This document shows, one piece after another, positions 22,207 through 30,531 of a stretch of DNA of 32,995 bases. The notes beneath the pieces were generated by a model. The model was not told where the DNA came from. It made no database searches and saw only the letters and a list, made by a program, of their open reading frames with translations. Positions within the stretch are counted from its first letter, which is position 1; the number at the start of each line of letters is the position of its first letter. Made by a program: the position numbers and the translations under genes. Source of the stretch: an uncultured Muribaculaceae bacterium (lineage in GTDB: Bacteria; Bacteroidota; Bacteroidia; Bacteroidales; Muribaculaceae); the NCBI GenBank assembly GCA_910586895.1, contig CAJUIW010000009.1, positions 1-32,995 of the forward strand, written 5' to 3'.

Positions 22207-23337
22207 ATGGAATTTAATCTGCAAGCTACAGCTTCCGGTACGGCAGCCCGCGCCGGAAAGATAACCACCGACCACGGGGAGATACTCACTCCCGTGTTTA
22301 TGCCTGTCGGCACTCTGGGCAGTGTCAAAGGTGTGCATCAGCATGAACTCCGCGATGATATCAACGCACAGATTATTCTCGGCAACACCTATCATCTGTA
22401 CCTCCGTCCCGGAATCGACATACTGCAACGCGCCGGCGGCCTGCACCGTTTCAACGGATGGGAACGTCCCATCCTTACTGACAGCGGTGGCTTCCAGGTG
22501 TTTTCATTGTCAGCCAATAGAAAACTGACTGAAGAGGGAGCACACTTCCGCTCCCATATTGACGGATCAAAGCATCTGTTCACACCCGAAGGAGTGGTAG
22601 ATATCGAGCGCGCCATAGGTGCCGATATCATGATGGCTCTTGACGAATGTCCTCCCGGCGACTGCGACCGTTCCTACGCCACACGCTCGCTTGCCCTTAC
22701 CCACCGCTGGCTGGCACGAGGGTGGAAACGCTACACCGAAACCGAAGGACTCTACGGATACTCACAAGCCTACTTCCCCATAGTACAGGGCGCATCATTT
22801 GCCGACCTTCGCCGCGAATCGGCCAAATATGTGGCCGATTTCGGAGCTGACGGCAACGCCATCGGCGGCCTTGCCGTAGGCGAGCCTACAGAGGTGATGT
22901 ATGAAATGATTGAAGTAGTCAACGACATATTACCTACTGACAAGCCCCGATATCTTATGGGGGTGGGCACACCGATCAATATCCTCGAAGCTATTGACCG
23001 CGGAGTGGATATGATGGACTGCGTGATGCCTACCCGCAACGGACGCAACGGAATGCTGTTCACGGCCAACGGCACCATGAACATGCGCAACCGCAAGTGG
23101 GCCGACGACTTCTCCCCCATTGATCCTGACGGTCCGAGCTATGTCGACCGCGTGTATACCAAGGCGTATCTGCGCCATCTGTTCATCAGTCAGGAGCTTC
23201 TGGCCATGCAGATAGCATCAATACACAACCTTGCATTCTATCTATGGCTCACCCGCGAGGCACGCCGCCATATAATGGAAGGCGACTTCGCCACATGGAA
23301 AGCCGATATGGTACAACGTATGTCACAGCGACTATAA
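22207..23337 (+). CDS. tgt: tRNA-guanine transglycosylase (queuosine pathway)
   Basis: The protein has 376 residues. It exchanges guanine-34 of GUN-anticodon tRNAs for a queuine precursor. Seen: TDSGGFQVFS with the catalytic Asp D92, the substrate loop GGLAVGEP (220-227), and DCVMPTRNGRNG with nucleophile D271. The usual zinc site, C-x-C-x2-C followed about 26 residues later by His, is altered. The His is kept (H340 in ASIHNL), but the three Cys positions align with G309, S311 and D314 in DPDGPSYVDR. The fold is otherwise intact and full length, so the enzyme is probably active without that zinc. The stop overlaps the next ATG (TAATG). Confidence 0.96.
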   Translation: MEFNLQATASGTAARAGKITTDHGEILTPVFMPVGTLGSVKGVHQHELRDDINAQIILGNTYHLYLRPGIDILQRAGGLHRFNGWERPILTDSGGFQVFSLSANRKLTEEGAHFRSHIDGSKHLFTPEGVVDIERAIGADIMMALDECPPGDCDRSYATRSLALTHRWLARGWKRYTETEGLYGYSQAYFPIVQGASFADLRRESAKYVADFGADGNAIGGLAVGEPTEVMYEMIEVVNDILPTDKPRYLMGVGTPINILEAIDRGVDMMDCVMPTRNGRNGMLFTANGTMNMRNRKWADDFSPIDPDGPSYVDRVYTKAYLRHLFISQELLAMQIASIHNLAFYLWLTREARRHIMEGDFATWKADMVQRMSQRL

Positions 23338-24425
23338 TGAAATTACGAAGCCCATTCAAGATTCTTGACGGATACATAATCAGAAAATTCCTCGGCACAT
23401 ATATATTCGCCATCATTCTGATTCTTGCCATCACGGTGATGTTTGACATCAACGAGAAGCTTGACGCATTTCTTAAAGCCCCGCTGAAGGCCACGATATT
23501 TGACTATTTCGTCAACTTCCTCCCCTACTTTGCCAACCAGTTCAGCCCGCTATTCACATTCATTGCCGTGATATTCTTCACCTCCAAACTGGCCGACAAT
23601 TCGGAGATCATCGCCATGATGTCATCCGGCATGAGCTTCAGGCGGCTGCTGCGTCCGTATCTGGTCTCAGCTACGGTAATCGCCGCCGGCACTTACGTGC
23701 TGAGCGCCTACGTGATTCCGCCGGCCAACGTCAAGCGACTTGATTTCCAGAACACCTATGTCAAGAACAAGCGTGTGGACTACGGCACCAACATACAGCT
23801 GCAGGTAGGAAAAGGCGAGATAGCATATATGAGCCGCTACGATAACATCGCCCGCACTGGCTACAAATTCTCACTTGAGTCATTCAAGGACAAGAAACTC
23901 GTGTCGCGACTCACGGCACAGACCATACGCTATGACTCGCTTCACCGCTGGCAGGTGCGCGACTATATGATACGCGACTTCAAGGGTACACGCGAAATAA
24001 TACGTCGGGGTACAAAACTGGACACCATCATCCCTATCGAGCCGCGTGACTTCCTTATAGGTCAAAAGGACCATGAGACCATGACATCGCCCGACCTTGC
24101 CGGCTACATATCGCGCCAGAAAGAACGCGGAATGGGCAACATCAAGAATTTTGAGATTGAATATGAACGCCGGTATGCCATGACGGCAGCAGCATTTATC
24201 CTCACTATCATAGGCATGTCACTGTCCTCGCGCAAGGTAAAAGGCGGAATGGGCATCAATATAGCCATCGGCCTGGTGCTGAGCTTCGGCTATATCGTGT
24301 TTATGACAGTCACATCATCGTTCGCGGTATCGGGCTACACCTCTCCGAGAATAGCCATGTGGATACCGAATGTAATATATCTGATAATAGCCGTACTGCT
24401 TTACCGCAAGGCTTCACGCGGATAA
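23337..24425 (+). CDS. LptF/LptG-family lipopolysaccharide export permease
   Basis: The start at 23337 (MKLRSPFKIL) gives 362 residues and overlaps the tgt stop as TAATG; the longer frame from 23244 lies inside tgt and is rejected. The order is: two or three helices near the N terminus (FLGTYIFAIILILAITVMF, FANQFSPLFTFIAVIFFTSKLADNSEIIAMMSSGMSF, the latter being the LptF/G coupling helix), then a periplasmic beta-jellyroll (about 130-270). Three C-terminal helices (AAAFILTIIGMSL, MGINIAIGLVLSFGYIVFMTV, MWIPNVIYLIIAVLLY) complete it. It is one half of the LptB2FG extractor that pulls LPS from the inner membrane. Whether it is F or G cannot be settled here. Confidence 0.94.
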   Translation: MKLRSPFKILDGYIIRKFLGTYIFAIILILAITVMFDINEKLDAFLKAPLKATIFDYFVNFLPYFANQFSPLFTFIAVIFFTSKLADNSEIIAMMSSGMSFRRLLRPYLVSATVIAAGTYVLSAYVIPPANVKRLDFQNTYVKNKRVDYGTNIQLQVGKGEIAYMSRYDNIARTGYKFSLESFKDKKLVSRLTAQTIRYDSLHRWQVRDYMIRDFKGTREIIRRGTKLDTIIPIEPRDFLIGQKDHETMTSPDLAGYISRQKERGMGNIKNFEIEYERRYAMTAAAFILTIIGMSLSSRKVKGGMGINIAIGLVLSFGYIVFMTVTSSFAVSGYTSPRIAMWIPNVIYLIIAVLLYRKASRG

Positions 24426-24479
24426 AGCAATTTTCGCCCTATACTACAGCGGAAAAGCACTACGCTTAATCGAAATAAG

Positions 24480-24514
24480 GAAGGCCATACCTGAGCAAAT
24501 CAAGTATGGCCTTC
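24480..24514. terminator. bidirectional terminator between lptFG-like gene and manA
   Basis: GAAGGCCATAC (24480-24490) and GTATGGCCTTC (24504-24514) are perfect 11-bp arms with a 13-nt loop. The plus side is followed by TGTTATTTTC and the minus side by TTATTTCG, so both convergent transcripts would see a T-rich tail. Confidence 0.8.
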
Positions 24515-24541
24515 TGTTATTTTCAGTTTTGGATTATCTGA

Positions 24542-25528
24542 TCAGACTGCTTCGTTGAAGGAGTTGATAAGAACACCGTTACCCTTAAGCTCAATCAGAG
24601 TAGCCATTGCCGGAACAAGACAGCTTTCACCGGCACGCAGGGTTATCTGATTGCCACGGTCGTCGGTTACCTCAAGCTCACCCTCTATACAGGTCATGGT
24701 GGAGAATGACTTGATTACCGGATGTAATTTCTTCTCTCCTTCAACCACAATACGATATACCGAGAAATGCGAGCATGATACAAGCTCCTGAACTCCATCA
24801 AGTGAAGCTCCCGGTTTGGTGACGTACGAGGGGTATACTGTATAATCAATAGCATCCTTGGCAAGATCTACGTGAAGTTCACGCGGCTTTCCTGTCTTGG
24901 CATCCACACGTCCGAAATCGTATATTCGGTAAGTTACGTCAGAGGTTTCCTGAACCTCTACCAACAGATTGCCTGCGCCTATGCTGTGGATTCGTCCGGC
25001 AGGGAGGAAAAACACATCGCCGGGTTTTGACTTATGATGAGCCACGACATCCATCAGAGAATTGTCAGCCACCTTAGCCACATATTCATCAGGGGTGATA
25101 TTCTTTTCAAGGCCTGCGCATATCACAGCATCAGGCTCGGTATCGACAATGTACCACATCTCAGTCTTGCCAAGCGAATTATGACGCTTCTGAGCCAGCT
25201 CGTCATCAGGATGCACCTGAAGCGAAAGATCGCCGGCAGCATCAATAATCTTTATAAGAAGCGGGAATGTGGTCCCGAACTTCTCAAAATTGTACTCGCC
25301 TACAAGTGCCGCGCCATACTTCTCTATCATCTGGGGAAGTGTCAGACCGGCATCAGGACCGTTGTCAACCACTGATTCATTTCCCTTGACACCTGATATT
25401 TCCCAACTTTCGCCTATCTGCTTCTGGTCGGTCACTATGCCCTTAAGAGGGGCTATCTTCTCACCACCCCAGATAGCACTTTTCAGTATGGGGCGAAATT
25501 TCAAAGGAGGAATATTCATGTTTTCCAT
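24542..25528 (-). CDS. manA: class I mannose-6-phosphate isomerase
   Basis: From the ATG at 25528 the protein has 328 residues. It interconverts fructose-6-phosphate and mannose-6-phosphate. Seen: PPLKFRPILKSAIWGG at the N terminus, zinc ligands Q104 and H106 in LSLQVHPDDELAQ, E123 in GKTEMWYIVD and H181 in LPAGRIHSIGAG, with the catalytic region VTYRIYDFGR. This is the shorter type common in Firmicutes and Bacteroidota. It has an exact TAnnTTTG box 16 nt before the ATG, so it may be expressed independently. Yet it lies 46 nt downstream of the DHHW genes and may supply mannose units to the same glycan. Confidence 0.95.
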   Translation of the reverse strand: MENMNIPPLKFRPILKSAIWGGEKIAPLKGIVTDQKQIGESWEISGVKGNESVVDNGPDAGLTLPQMIEKYGAALVGEYNFEKFGTTFPLLIKIIDAAGDLSLQVHPDDELAQKRHNSLGKTEMWYIVDTEPDAVICAGLEKNITPDEYVAKVADNSLMDVVAHHKSKPGDVFFLPAGRIHSIGAGNLLVEVQETSDVTYRIYDFGRVDAKTGKPRELHVDLAKDAIDYTVYPSYVTKPGASLDGVQELVSCSHFSVYRIVVEGEKKLHPVIKSFSTMTCIEGELEVTDDRGNQITLRAGESCLVPAMATLIELKGNGVLINSFNEAV

Positions 25529-25544
25529 TGGTTTGTTATTTTTG

Positions 25545-25552
25545 CAAATATA
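25545..25552 (-). promoter_or_regulatory. -7 box of manA
   Basis: The minus strand reads TATATTTG, an exact TAnnTTTG match. The start codon at 25528 is 16 nt further on. The -33 region would fall inside the 3' end of the upstream gene and shows no clear TTTG. Confidence 0.5.
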
Positions 25553-25574
25553 CATAGAAATTTTCAATCACCGG

Positions 25575-26897
25575 CTACTTATGTGTGAGCATTTCACGAT
25601 ATGATTTGGCCACACCATCGGAGTAGGCGTTGAATATGTTGTTGATGAACACGAAGTCAGTTATGCCGTTATCCCTGACATATTTCACCACATTCCGCGG
25701 GAAATACCGGAAGTCAAGCACATGGACCTCCTCAAACGAGCCGAACAGATAGGCCGGCACGGCATTGCCGAAACTGTCCTTCATTATAGCCAGACGCCGT
25801 CCGTTGCCTACTCCGGTGCGCACCTTCACAATCATGGCATCGCCGCCCATGAAGCTGCTGTAGGCCATGCCTGGCGACTTGGGGTATGACCGGAAAAACG
25901 GAGCTTTATGCGGAGCTGATTCACCTGTGATCTTAAACGATTTGTCAAGAGCGAAATTGACAAACGTAGCTTCGTAAGTTGTGTCACGCGGAGTGTAATA
26001 TACAAAATCCTCCGGTGCGTTCTTAACCGATATATCCTTGGAATAGCCATACATTGTGCCCACAAATCCGGGCACAACCTTACGGTCATATTCGTCAAGC
26101 TTCCGGAACGGCACTTTTGCCACTTCAGCAAACTTCTCTGCCGCATAGTAGGCCCCCAGCGGTGACCAATGGTGGTCAGTGCGCAGATATATCGGTTCGG
26201 AGGCATGATTGCCAAGCACGGAATACACATCAACAGCCTTTACCGAATCAGACAACAGCGAGTAGATATTTCTTATGGTAGGTAACTGAGGCTTGATGCG
26301 GTTGCGCACCTTGGCAGGAGCATAATACTCTCCGGCAGTGGGTATCACCATACAATACACATTGACATCCTTGCCAAAATGCTTTTTATAGCGGTTGACC
26401 GCGTCAGCAAACGGGCCGCCCCCTTTCTCATTGCCGCCATAAGCCATCAGTGCCCTTACTTCGGGGCCGCTGCCGAGTATGACAATTCCGGCATTGGCCA
26501 CCTTGGTATGCGCATCCTCCGTCAGGGTGTTCTCATACTCCCCTATGTCACGGTTGCGGCGTTCGAGCTCTTCATCGGAGGGCTCCTCCACTATCGGTTC
26601 GGCGGCATGAAACGCCACATAGTCACTGTCGGCTCCGAGCTTAAGTGCCATGATATCCTTGAGTTTCAGATGCAGAAGCATGAAGCGGTCGCGCATAGGC
26701 TCCGTATCGCTGAACCATGCCGATACATCGCGTGTGTACGAGCCATCGGCCAGACGGCTCCGGTCAAACTCAGGGAAAACAGCCAGTTCCCTACGTTCAA
26801 GCTCCGAGAAAGTACTGCGCGGAAACAAAATAAACACAGCAGTCAGCACACAGAACATTATGGAAATAACCACAATAAAGATATGCTCGTGTTTCAT
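25575..26897 (-). CDS. DHHW/AlgX-J-like acyltransferase-type protein, inner-membrane anchored
   Basis: The protein has 440 residues. One N-terminal helix (about 7-27) anchors a periplasmic domain. Catalytic signatures are RTDHHWSPLGAYYA (D241, H242, H243, W244) and a late Ser motif KDSFGNAVPAYL, matching the SGNH-like fold of AlgX/AlgJ and DHHW proteins, which transfer acetyl groups to secreted polysaccharide. An acidic insert (EEPSDEELERRNRD, 104-117) is distinctive. It shares long blocks with the adjacent 26918-28045 gene (VPGFVGTMYGYSKDISVKN, EDFVYYTPR), so they arose by duplication. The gap between them is 20 nt. It probably accepts acyl groups from the MBOAT protein. Confidence 0.9.
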   Translation of the reverse strand: MKHEHIFIVVISIMFCVLTAVFILFPRSTFSELERRELAVFPEFDRSRLADGSYTRDVSAWFSDTEPMRDRFMLLHLKLKDIMALKLGADSDYVAFHAAEPIVEEPSDEELERRNRDIGEYENTLTEDAHTKVANAGIVILGSGPEVRALMAYGGNEKGGGPFADAVNRYKKHFGKDVNVYCMVIPTAGEYYAPAKVRNRIKPQLPTIRNIYSLLSDSVKAVDVYSVLGNHASEPIYLRTDHHWSPLGAYYAAEKFAEVAKVPFRKLDEYDRKVVPGFVGTMYGYSKDISVKNAPEDFVYYTPRDTTYEATFVNFALDKSFKITGESAPHKAPFFRSYPKSPGMAYSSFMGGDAMIVKVRTGVGNGRRLAIMKDSFGNAVPAYLFGSFEEVHVLDFRYFPRNVVKYVRDNGITDFVFINNIFNAYSDGVAKSYREMLTHK

Positions 26898-26917
26898 CTG
26901 AAAACAATTCGTTATAT

Positions 26918-28045
26918 TTACTGATTAAGATATTTGGCAAGAGTGGACGTAGTGCGTTCTACCGTAGCATGACCGAGATTATTGCAGAACACGATATCGG
27001 TGATACCGTTGTCGTGAACATAATCGGTCAGATTCTTGGTAAAGTAGCGGCAATCTACCACATGTATCTGCTCAAACGAGGCAAACAGGTAGCCCGGAAT
27101 GGCATTGCCGAAGCTGTCCTTCAATATCAGCAACCGACGTGGAACCCCGGCATCTGTCTCAACCTTCGTCACCTTAGAATCGCCCCCCATGAAAGTACAG
27201 TAGGTGCTGACTCCTTTGAACGGAAGGAAGAATTTACCCTCCTTCGGCTCGCTTTCCGATGTCACGTTCAGTCCACGGGTTCCGTAGGTGATATAGGTCG
27301 TCTTGTATTCCACACCGCGCGGAGTATAGTATACAAAATCCTCAGGCGAGTTCTTGACCGAGACATCACCGGAGAACCTGTACATGGTACCTACATAATC
27401 GGGCACCACATGCTCATCGTAATTGTCCAGCGTCAGAAACGGCACTCCCGCGGCAGCGGCAAGCTGCGATGCCGCATAGTAGGCTCCTAACGGTGCCCAG
27501 TGATGGTCAGTGCGTGAATATATCGGCTCAGCGGCATGTTCGCCGAGGATGGGATAGACATCCACTCCGGTCACATCATCATCAAGATATGTAAACATCT
27601 TCTTAATGGCGTCATGCTGCGGACGGGTAATCTGCGATGCCGCCGAGGGGGCATAGTAGGCCGAAGCAAGGGGAATCGGCATACAATAAACACGCACGTC
27701 AGGACCGAAATGCGAAGCATACAGATTAGCTACATCAGCATAGCGCTTCACACTCTCATTGCTCCAGCTGAAAGGCTGCATGGCACGGACCTCTCCCGGG
27801 GCGCCTACGAGTATGATATTGCTCTTACCTTTGCGATAAGGGAGTGAATCGGTAAGCGTATTGACATATTCATATCCCTCCGGGGCAAATAGCTCAGGGA
27901 CTGCGATGTCGCCGCCATGGCCACCCTCATCAGAGGTCTGCTGTCCGAACGCATGTTCAAACCACGCATCGGCCTCATCAGGTGCCTGCGCCGATACCGG
28001 CATACTTATTAATGCTGAGATAAACAGTATTGATAGATTTTTCAT
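26918..28045 (-). CDS. DHHW/AlgX-J-like protein, secreted paralogue
   Basis: The protein has 375 residues. Instead of an anchor helix it has a cleavable signal peptide (MKNLSILFISALISMPVSAQA, cut near 21). Motifs are SRTDHHWAPLGAYYA (D180, H181, H182, W183) and LKDSFGNAIPGYLFASFEQ. It lacks the N-terminal segment (residues about 28-95) of its neighbour and has a Gly/His-rich patch EGGHGGD (40-46). Its ATG overlaps the MBOAT stop (TAATG), so it is translationally coupled to that acyltransferase. Its soluble periplasmic location suggests a division of labour with the anchored paralogue, such as acyl relay against final transfer, or two different acceptors. Confidence 0.9.
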   Translation of the reverse strand: MKNLSILFISALISMPVSAQAPDEADAWFEHAFGQQTSDEGGHGGDIAVPELFAPEGYEYVNTLTDSLPYRKGKSNIILVGAPGEVRAMQPFSWSNESVKRYADVANLYASHFGPDVRVYCMPIPLASAYYAPSAASQITRPQHDAIKKMFTYLDDDVTGVDVYPILGEHAAEPIYSRTDHHWAPLGAYYAASQLAAAAGVPFLTLDNYDEHVVPDYVGTMYRFSGDVSVKNSPEDFVYYTPRGVEYKTTYITYGTRGLNVTSESEPKEGKFFLPFKGVSTYCTFMGGDSKVTKVETDAGVPRRLLILKDSFGNAIPGYLFASFEQIHVVDCRYFTKNLTDYVHDNGITDIVFCNNLGHATVERTTSTLAKYLNQ

Positions 28046-29490
28046 TAGAAACGTGTATATAAGAATGCATTGTTAGTGGCTCCCACAAGCATAGCCACAC
28101 TTATAAGCAGTATGGCCGCCGACAGGACCACGCGGGTAACGAGCGAAAGCGACATCACTGCCGACGAACTTTCCGGCATGATCCGGCCGGGAAGCGAAGA
28201 GATGAATCGGCGTGTGGGCATACAGAAGATTATGGCAGCTATCCATAGCCAGAAGCGGTCAAACACTGCTCCCTCCACAGTTATGTCAAATCCGTCATAG
28301 GCTCCTCCGGCAAAAGCGTGGAAGAACTTGCCCATATCCCCCATATCGTCAAAATAGAATATGCCCCAGCCTATCACTATAAGCAGCAGTGAGTAGACGT
28401 GCAGCAACGGACGCGGTATGCGGTGATGGACAGGTAGGAGCGTGAATTTCTCCACCATGACTATCAAGCCGAAATAAAGTCCCCATATGATGAAATTCCA
28501 GCTCGCGCCATGCCACATTCCGGTCAGGAACCATACAATCAGTATGTTTAGAAACCATCGGCTGCGGTTGCCTCCGAGCGGTATATATACATAGTCGCGG
28601 AAGAAACTTCCGAGCGATATGTGCCAGCGGCGCCAGAAATCGGTGATGGATGTGCAGCAGTAGGGATGATTGAAATTCTCCCGGAAATGAAACCCGAGGC
28701 AGCGACCGAGTCCTATGGCCATATCGCTGTAGCCTGAGAAGTCGAAGTAAATCTGGAATGTGAATGCTATGATGCCTATCCAGGCTCCGGCAGTGGTGAT
28801 GTCATCAATCCCGTTCTTCAGGAACTGGTCAACTATCTCTGAGAATTGATTGGCAAGAATCACCTTTTTACCAAGTCCTATAAGGAAGCGGAATGATCCG
28901 TCGGCAATATCGCCGGCAGTGACAGTGCGGTTGTTAATCTCACGCGCCACAGTGTCATATCGCACTATCGGTCCTGCTATCAGCTGTGGGAACATGGATA
29001 TATAGAGCAGCAGATCGGCATACCGGCGCTGTGCAGGCGAGTCGTTGCGGTACACATCCACCAGATAGCTTATGCTCTGAAACACATAGAAGCTTATACC
29101 TATGGGAAGCGCTATCTCAGGCACCGGGACACCGATTCCTATGCTATTCAGTATACCGGCAAAGAACGCAAGGTACTTAAATGACCCGAGCACGGCTAAA
29201 TTCGCCACAAGCCCGGCAATGAACGCAACTTTGCGCAACCTCTGGCTCCGCGTCATAACCATAGCCGACAGATAGTTCAGCAGTACGGTAATAACCATCA
29301 GAAACACATATACAGGCTCGCCCCATGAATAAAAAATAAGGGAGAATATGACAAGTGCCGCATTCTTCATGGTCAGCACCGGGTGTCCCAGTCGGCCGGA
29401 ACGCTTTGAATCGACAAGCGCGCAAAGCGAATAAATCAGAATGAAAGCTGGAAGAAATACAAACAGAAAAAAAAGATCGGAAAATACCAT
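28045..29490 (-). CDS. MBOAT-family O-acyltransferase (AlgI/PatA/DltB type)
   Basis: This 481-residue polytopic membrane protein has about 11-12 hydrophobic helices. Active-site marks are FWRRWHISLGSFFRDYVYIPLGG (H290) and GMWHGASWNFIIWG (H327), both invariant in the AlgI-like branch. MBOAT proteins pass acyl groups from cytoplasmic acyl-CoA across the membrane to a periplasmic SGNH-type partner. Here the partners are encoded directly: an SGNH hydrolase 23 nt upstream and two DHHW proteins downstream, the first overlapping by one base. No glycan polymerase is in the window, so the acceptor could be an exopolysaccharide, O-antigen or peptidoglycan. Confidence 0.95.
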   Translation of the reverse strand: MVFSDLFFLFVFLPAFILIYSLCALVDSKRSGRLGHPVLTMKNAALVIFSLIFYSWGEPVYVFLMVITVLLNYLSAMVMTRSQRLRKVAFIAGLVANLAVLGSFKYLAFFAGILNSIGIGVPVPEIALPIGISFYVFQSISYLVDVYRNDSPAQRRYADLLLYISMFPQLIAGPIVRYDTVAREINNRTVTAGDIADGSFRFLIGLGKKVILANQFSEIVDQFLKNGIDDITTAGAWIGIIAFTFQIYFDFSGYSDMAIGLGRCLGFHFRENFNHPYCCTSITDFWRRWHISLGSFFRDYVYIPLGGNRSRWFLNILIVWFLTGMWHGASWNFIIWGLYFGLIVMVEKFTLLPVHHRIPRPLLHVYSLLLIVIGWGIFYFDDMGDMGKFFHAFAGGAYDGFDITVEGAVFDRFWLWIAAIIFCMPTRRFISSLPGRIMPESSSAVMSLSLVTRVVLSAAILLISVAMLVGATNNAFLYTRF

Positions 29491-29513
29491 TTCAAGAAAT
29501 GTGATAAAATATT

Positions 29514-30344
29514 TTACTGTGTGGCGAGGAGTTCGCGAATTCGTTGGGCAAGGATGGTACCGTTCTCTTTCGCACCCGCCACTGAGGTATGCGTACCGTC
29601 ATAGGTGTAGTGGCGCTTCACTCTCTCATCCTCACTCCTAATGGGGAGCTCCTTATCCTGCCTGATCACCGCTATGCCGAGCGCTGCGGAACAATCCTCA
29701 AGCACACCAGCCACACGTTCAAGCTTGTCGGCCGATATCTGTGTCGACTGCATCGGGGTAAGGATTATAATACGTGTTTCCGGGAAAGCCTCGCATAGCA
29801 TCATACAGTCATACACCACAGCTTCGGCAAGCGATGTAAGCGATGCCGGATCATGGCGCGATACACTGTCGGTAGTCACAATATTCAATGCATCGCTGGC
29901 TGTACGCGATAGTAGTCCGGGACGTTTGGTATCGAACCATGCGTCATTCGTACCCGCCGCTATAAGCACCAGATCCGGAGCAGGCTGCTTACCGGAATTA
30001 TAAGCCTCGATAAGACGTACTATCTGATTGAACACCACATTATCATCAGCCAGCCGCCCGGTGTTCTGCTCCGGATTGCGACGTGTCGACTTGGTGTGGG
30101 TCCATGTGGCGCCACTACGTGCATAGCTCCGGCAGCTCTTTGAATCAAACTGCTCGGCAAACCATTTGTTCCACCCCTTGGGGTTATCACACATATCCCC
30201 ACCTATCGATGTATTGGAGTCGCCCAATATCACCACATGCGGAGCCGATACCGCCGCTGCTCCGGGAGATGCGGCCAAGGCTTCAACAGGAAGAATTACC
30301 GTAATGATGGCAAGGAAAAGAATCTTTATGATGTTGCTATTCAT
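29514..30344 (-). CDS. secreted SGNH/GDSL hydrolase
   Basis: From the ATG at 30344 the protein has 276 residues; the extension to 30386 covers the promoter and is rejected. A signal peptide (1-25, ending ALAASPG) precedes block I VILGDSNTS (S43), a Gly block, block III AAGTNDAW (N133) and block V DGTHTS (D249, H252). This is the full SGNH set, so it should be an active esterase or acetyltransferase in the periplasm. It is the first gene of the O-acylation operon, with an exact consensus promoter. A role comparable to PatB or Ape1 of peptidoglycan O-acetylation, or deacylation of the product, is plausible. Confidence 0.92.
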   Translation of the reverse strand: MNSNIIKILFLAIITVILPVEALAASPGAAAVSAPHVVILGDSNTSIGGDMCDNPKGWNKWFAEQFDSKSCRSYARSGATWTHTKSTRRNPEQNTGRLADDNVVFNQIVRLIEAYNSGKQPAPDLVLIAAGTNDAWFDTKRPGLLSRTASDALNIVTTDSVSRHDPASLTSLAEAVVYDCMMLCEAFPETRIIILTPMQSTQISADKLERVAGVLEDCSAALGIAVIRQDKELPIRSEDERVKRHYTYDGTHTSVAGAKENGTILAQRIRELLATQ

Positions 30345-30363
30345 AGTCACTGAAAAATTCATG

Positions 30364-30394
30364 CAAAGATACCGAATGAAGTTCATGCGTCAAA
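30364..30394 (-). promoter_or_regulatory. Bacteroidota-type promoter of the O-acylation operon
   Basis: On the minus strand TTTG (30394-30391), a 19-nt spacer and TATCTTTG (30371-30364) match the consensus exactly. The first start codon is at 30344, so the leader is short, about 13 nt. Confidence 0.75.
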
Positions 30395-30458
30395 AACAAT
30401 TTACTCCGTAAGTATATTTTTTATTTATTTTTAGAGTATGGATCTCGCTGTCAACAGA

Positions 30459-30487
30459 CGCGCCGGCCTTGCTTTAAGGTCGGCGCG
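30459..30487. terminator. GC-rich hairpin after the glutamate decarboxylase gene
   Basis: CGCGCCGGCCTT (30459-30470) pairs with AAGGTCGGCGCG (30476-30487) over 12 positions with one wobble or mismatch and a 5-nt loop. It lies 44 nt beyond the decarboxylase stop. No T run follows on the minus strand, so it may act as an end-stabilising structure or with a termination factor. Confidence 0.55.
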
Positions 30488-30531
30488 CATCACGTTATAT
30501 TGACAATTTGTGTCTTCTGCAGAGTATTAGA

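Noticed and set aside
23244..23336. Longer N terminus for the LptF/LptG-like protein.
   Set aside because: It runs through the end of tgt in another frame; the ATG at 23337 overlapping the tgt stop begins a proper family N terminus.
30083..30411. Plus-strand open frames opposite the SGNH hydrolase.
   Set aside because: Antisense to a gene with all catalytic motifs; composition is typical of a shadow frame.
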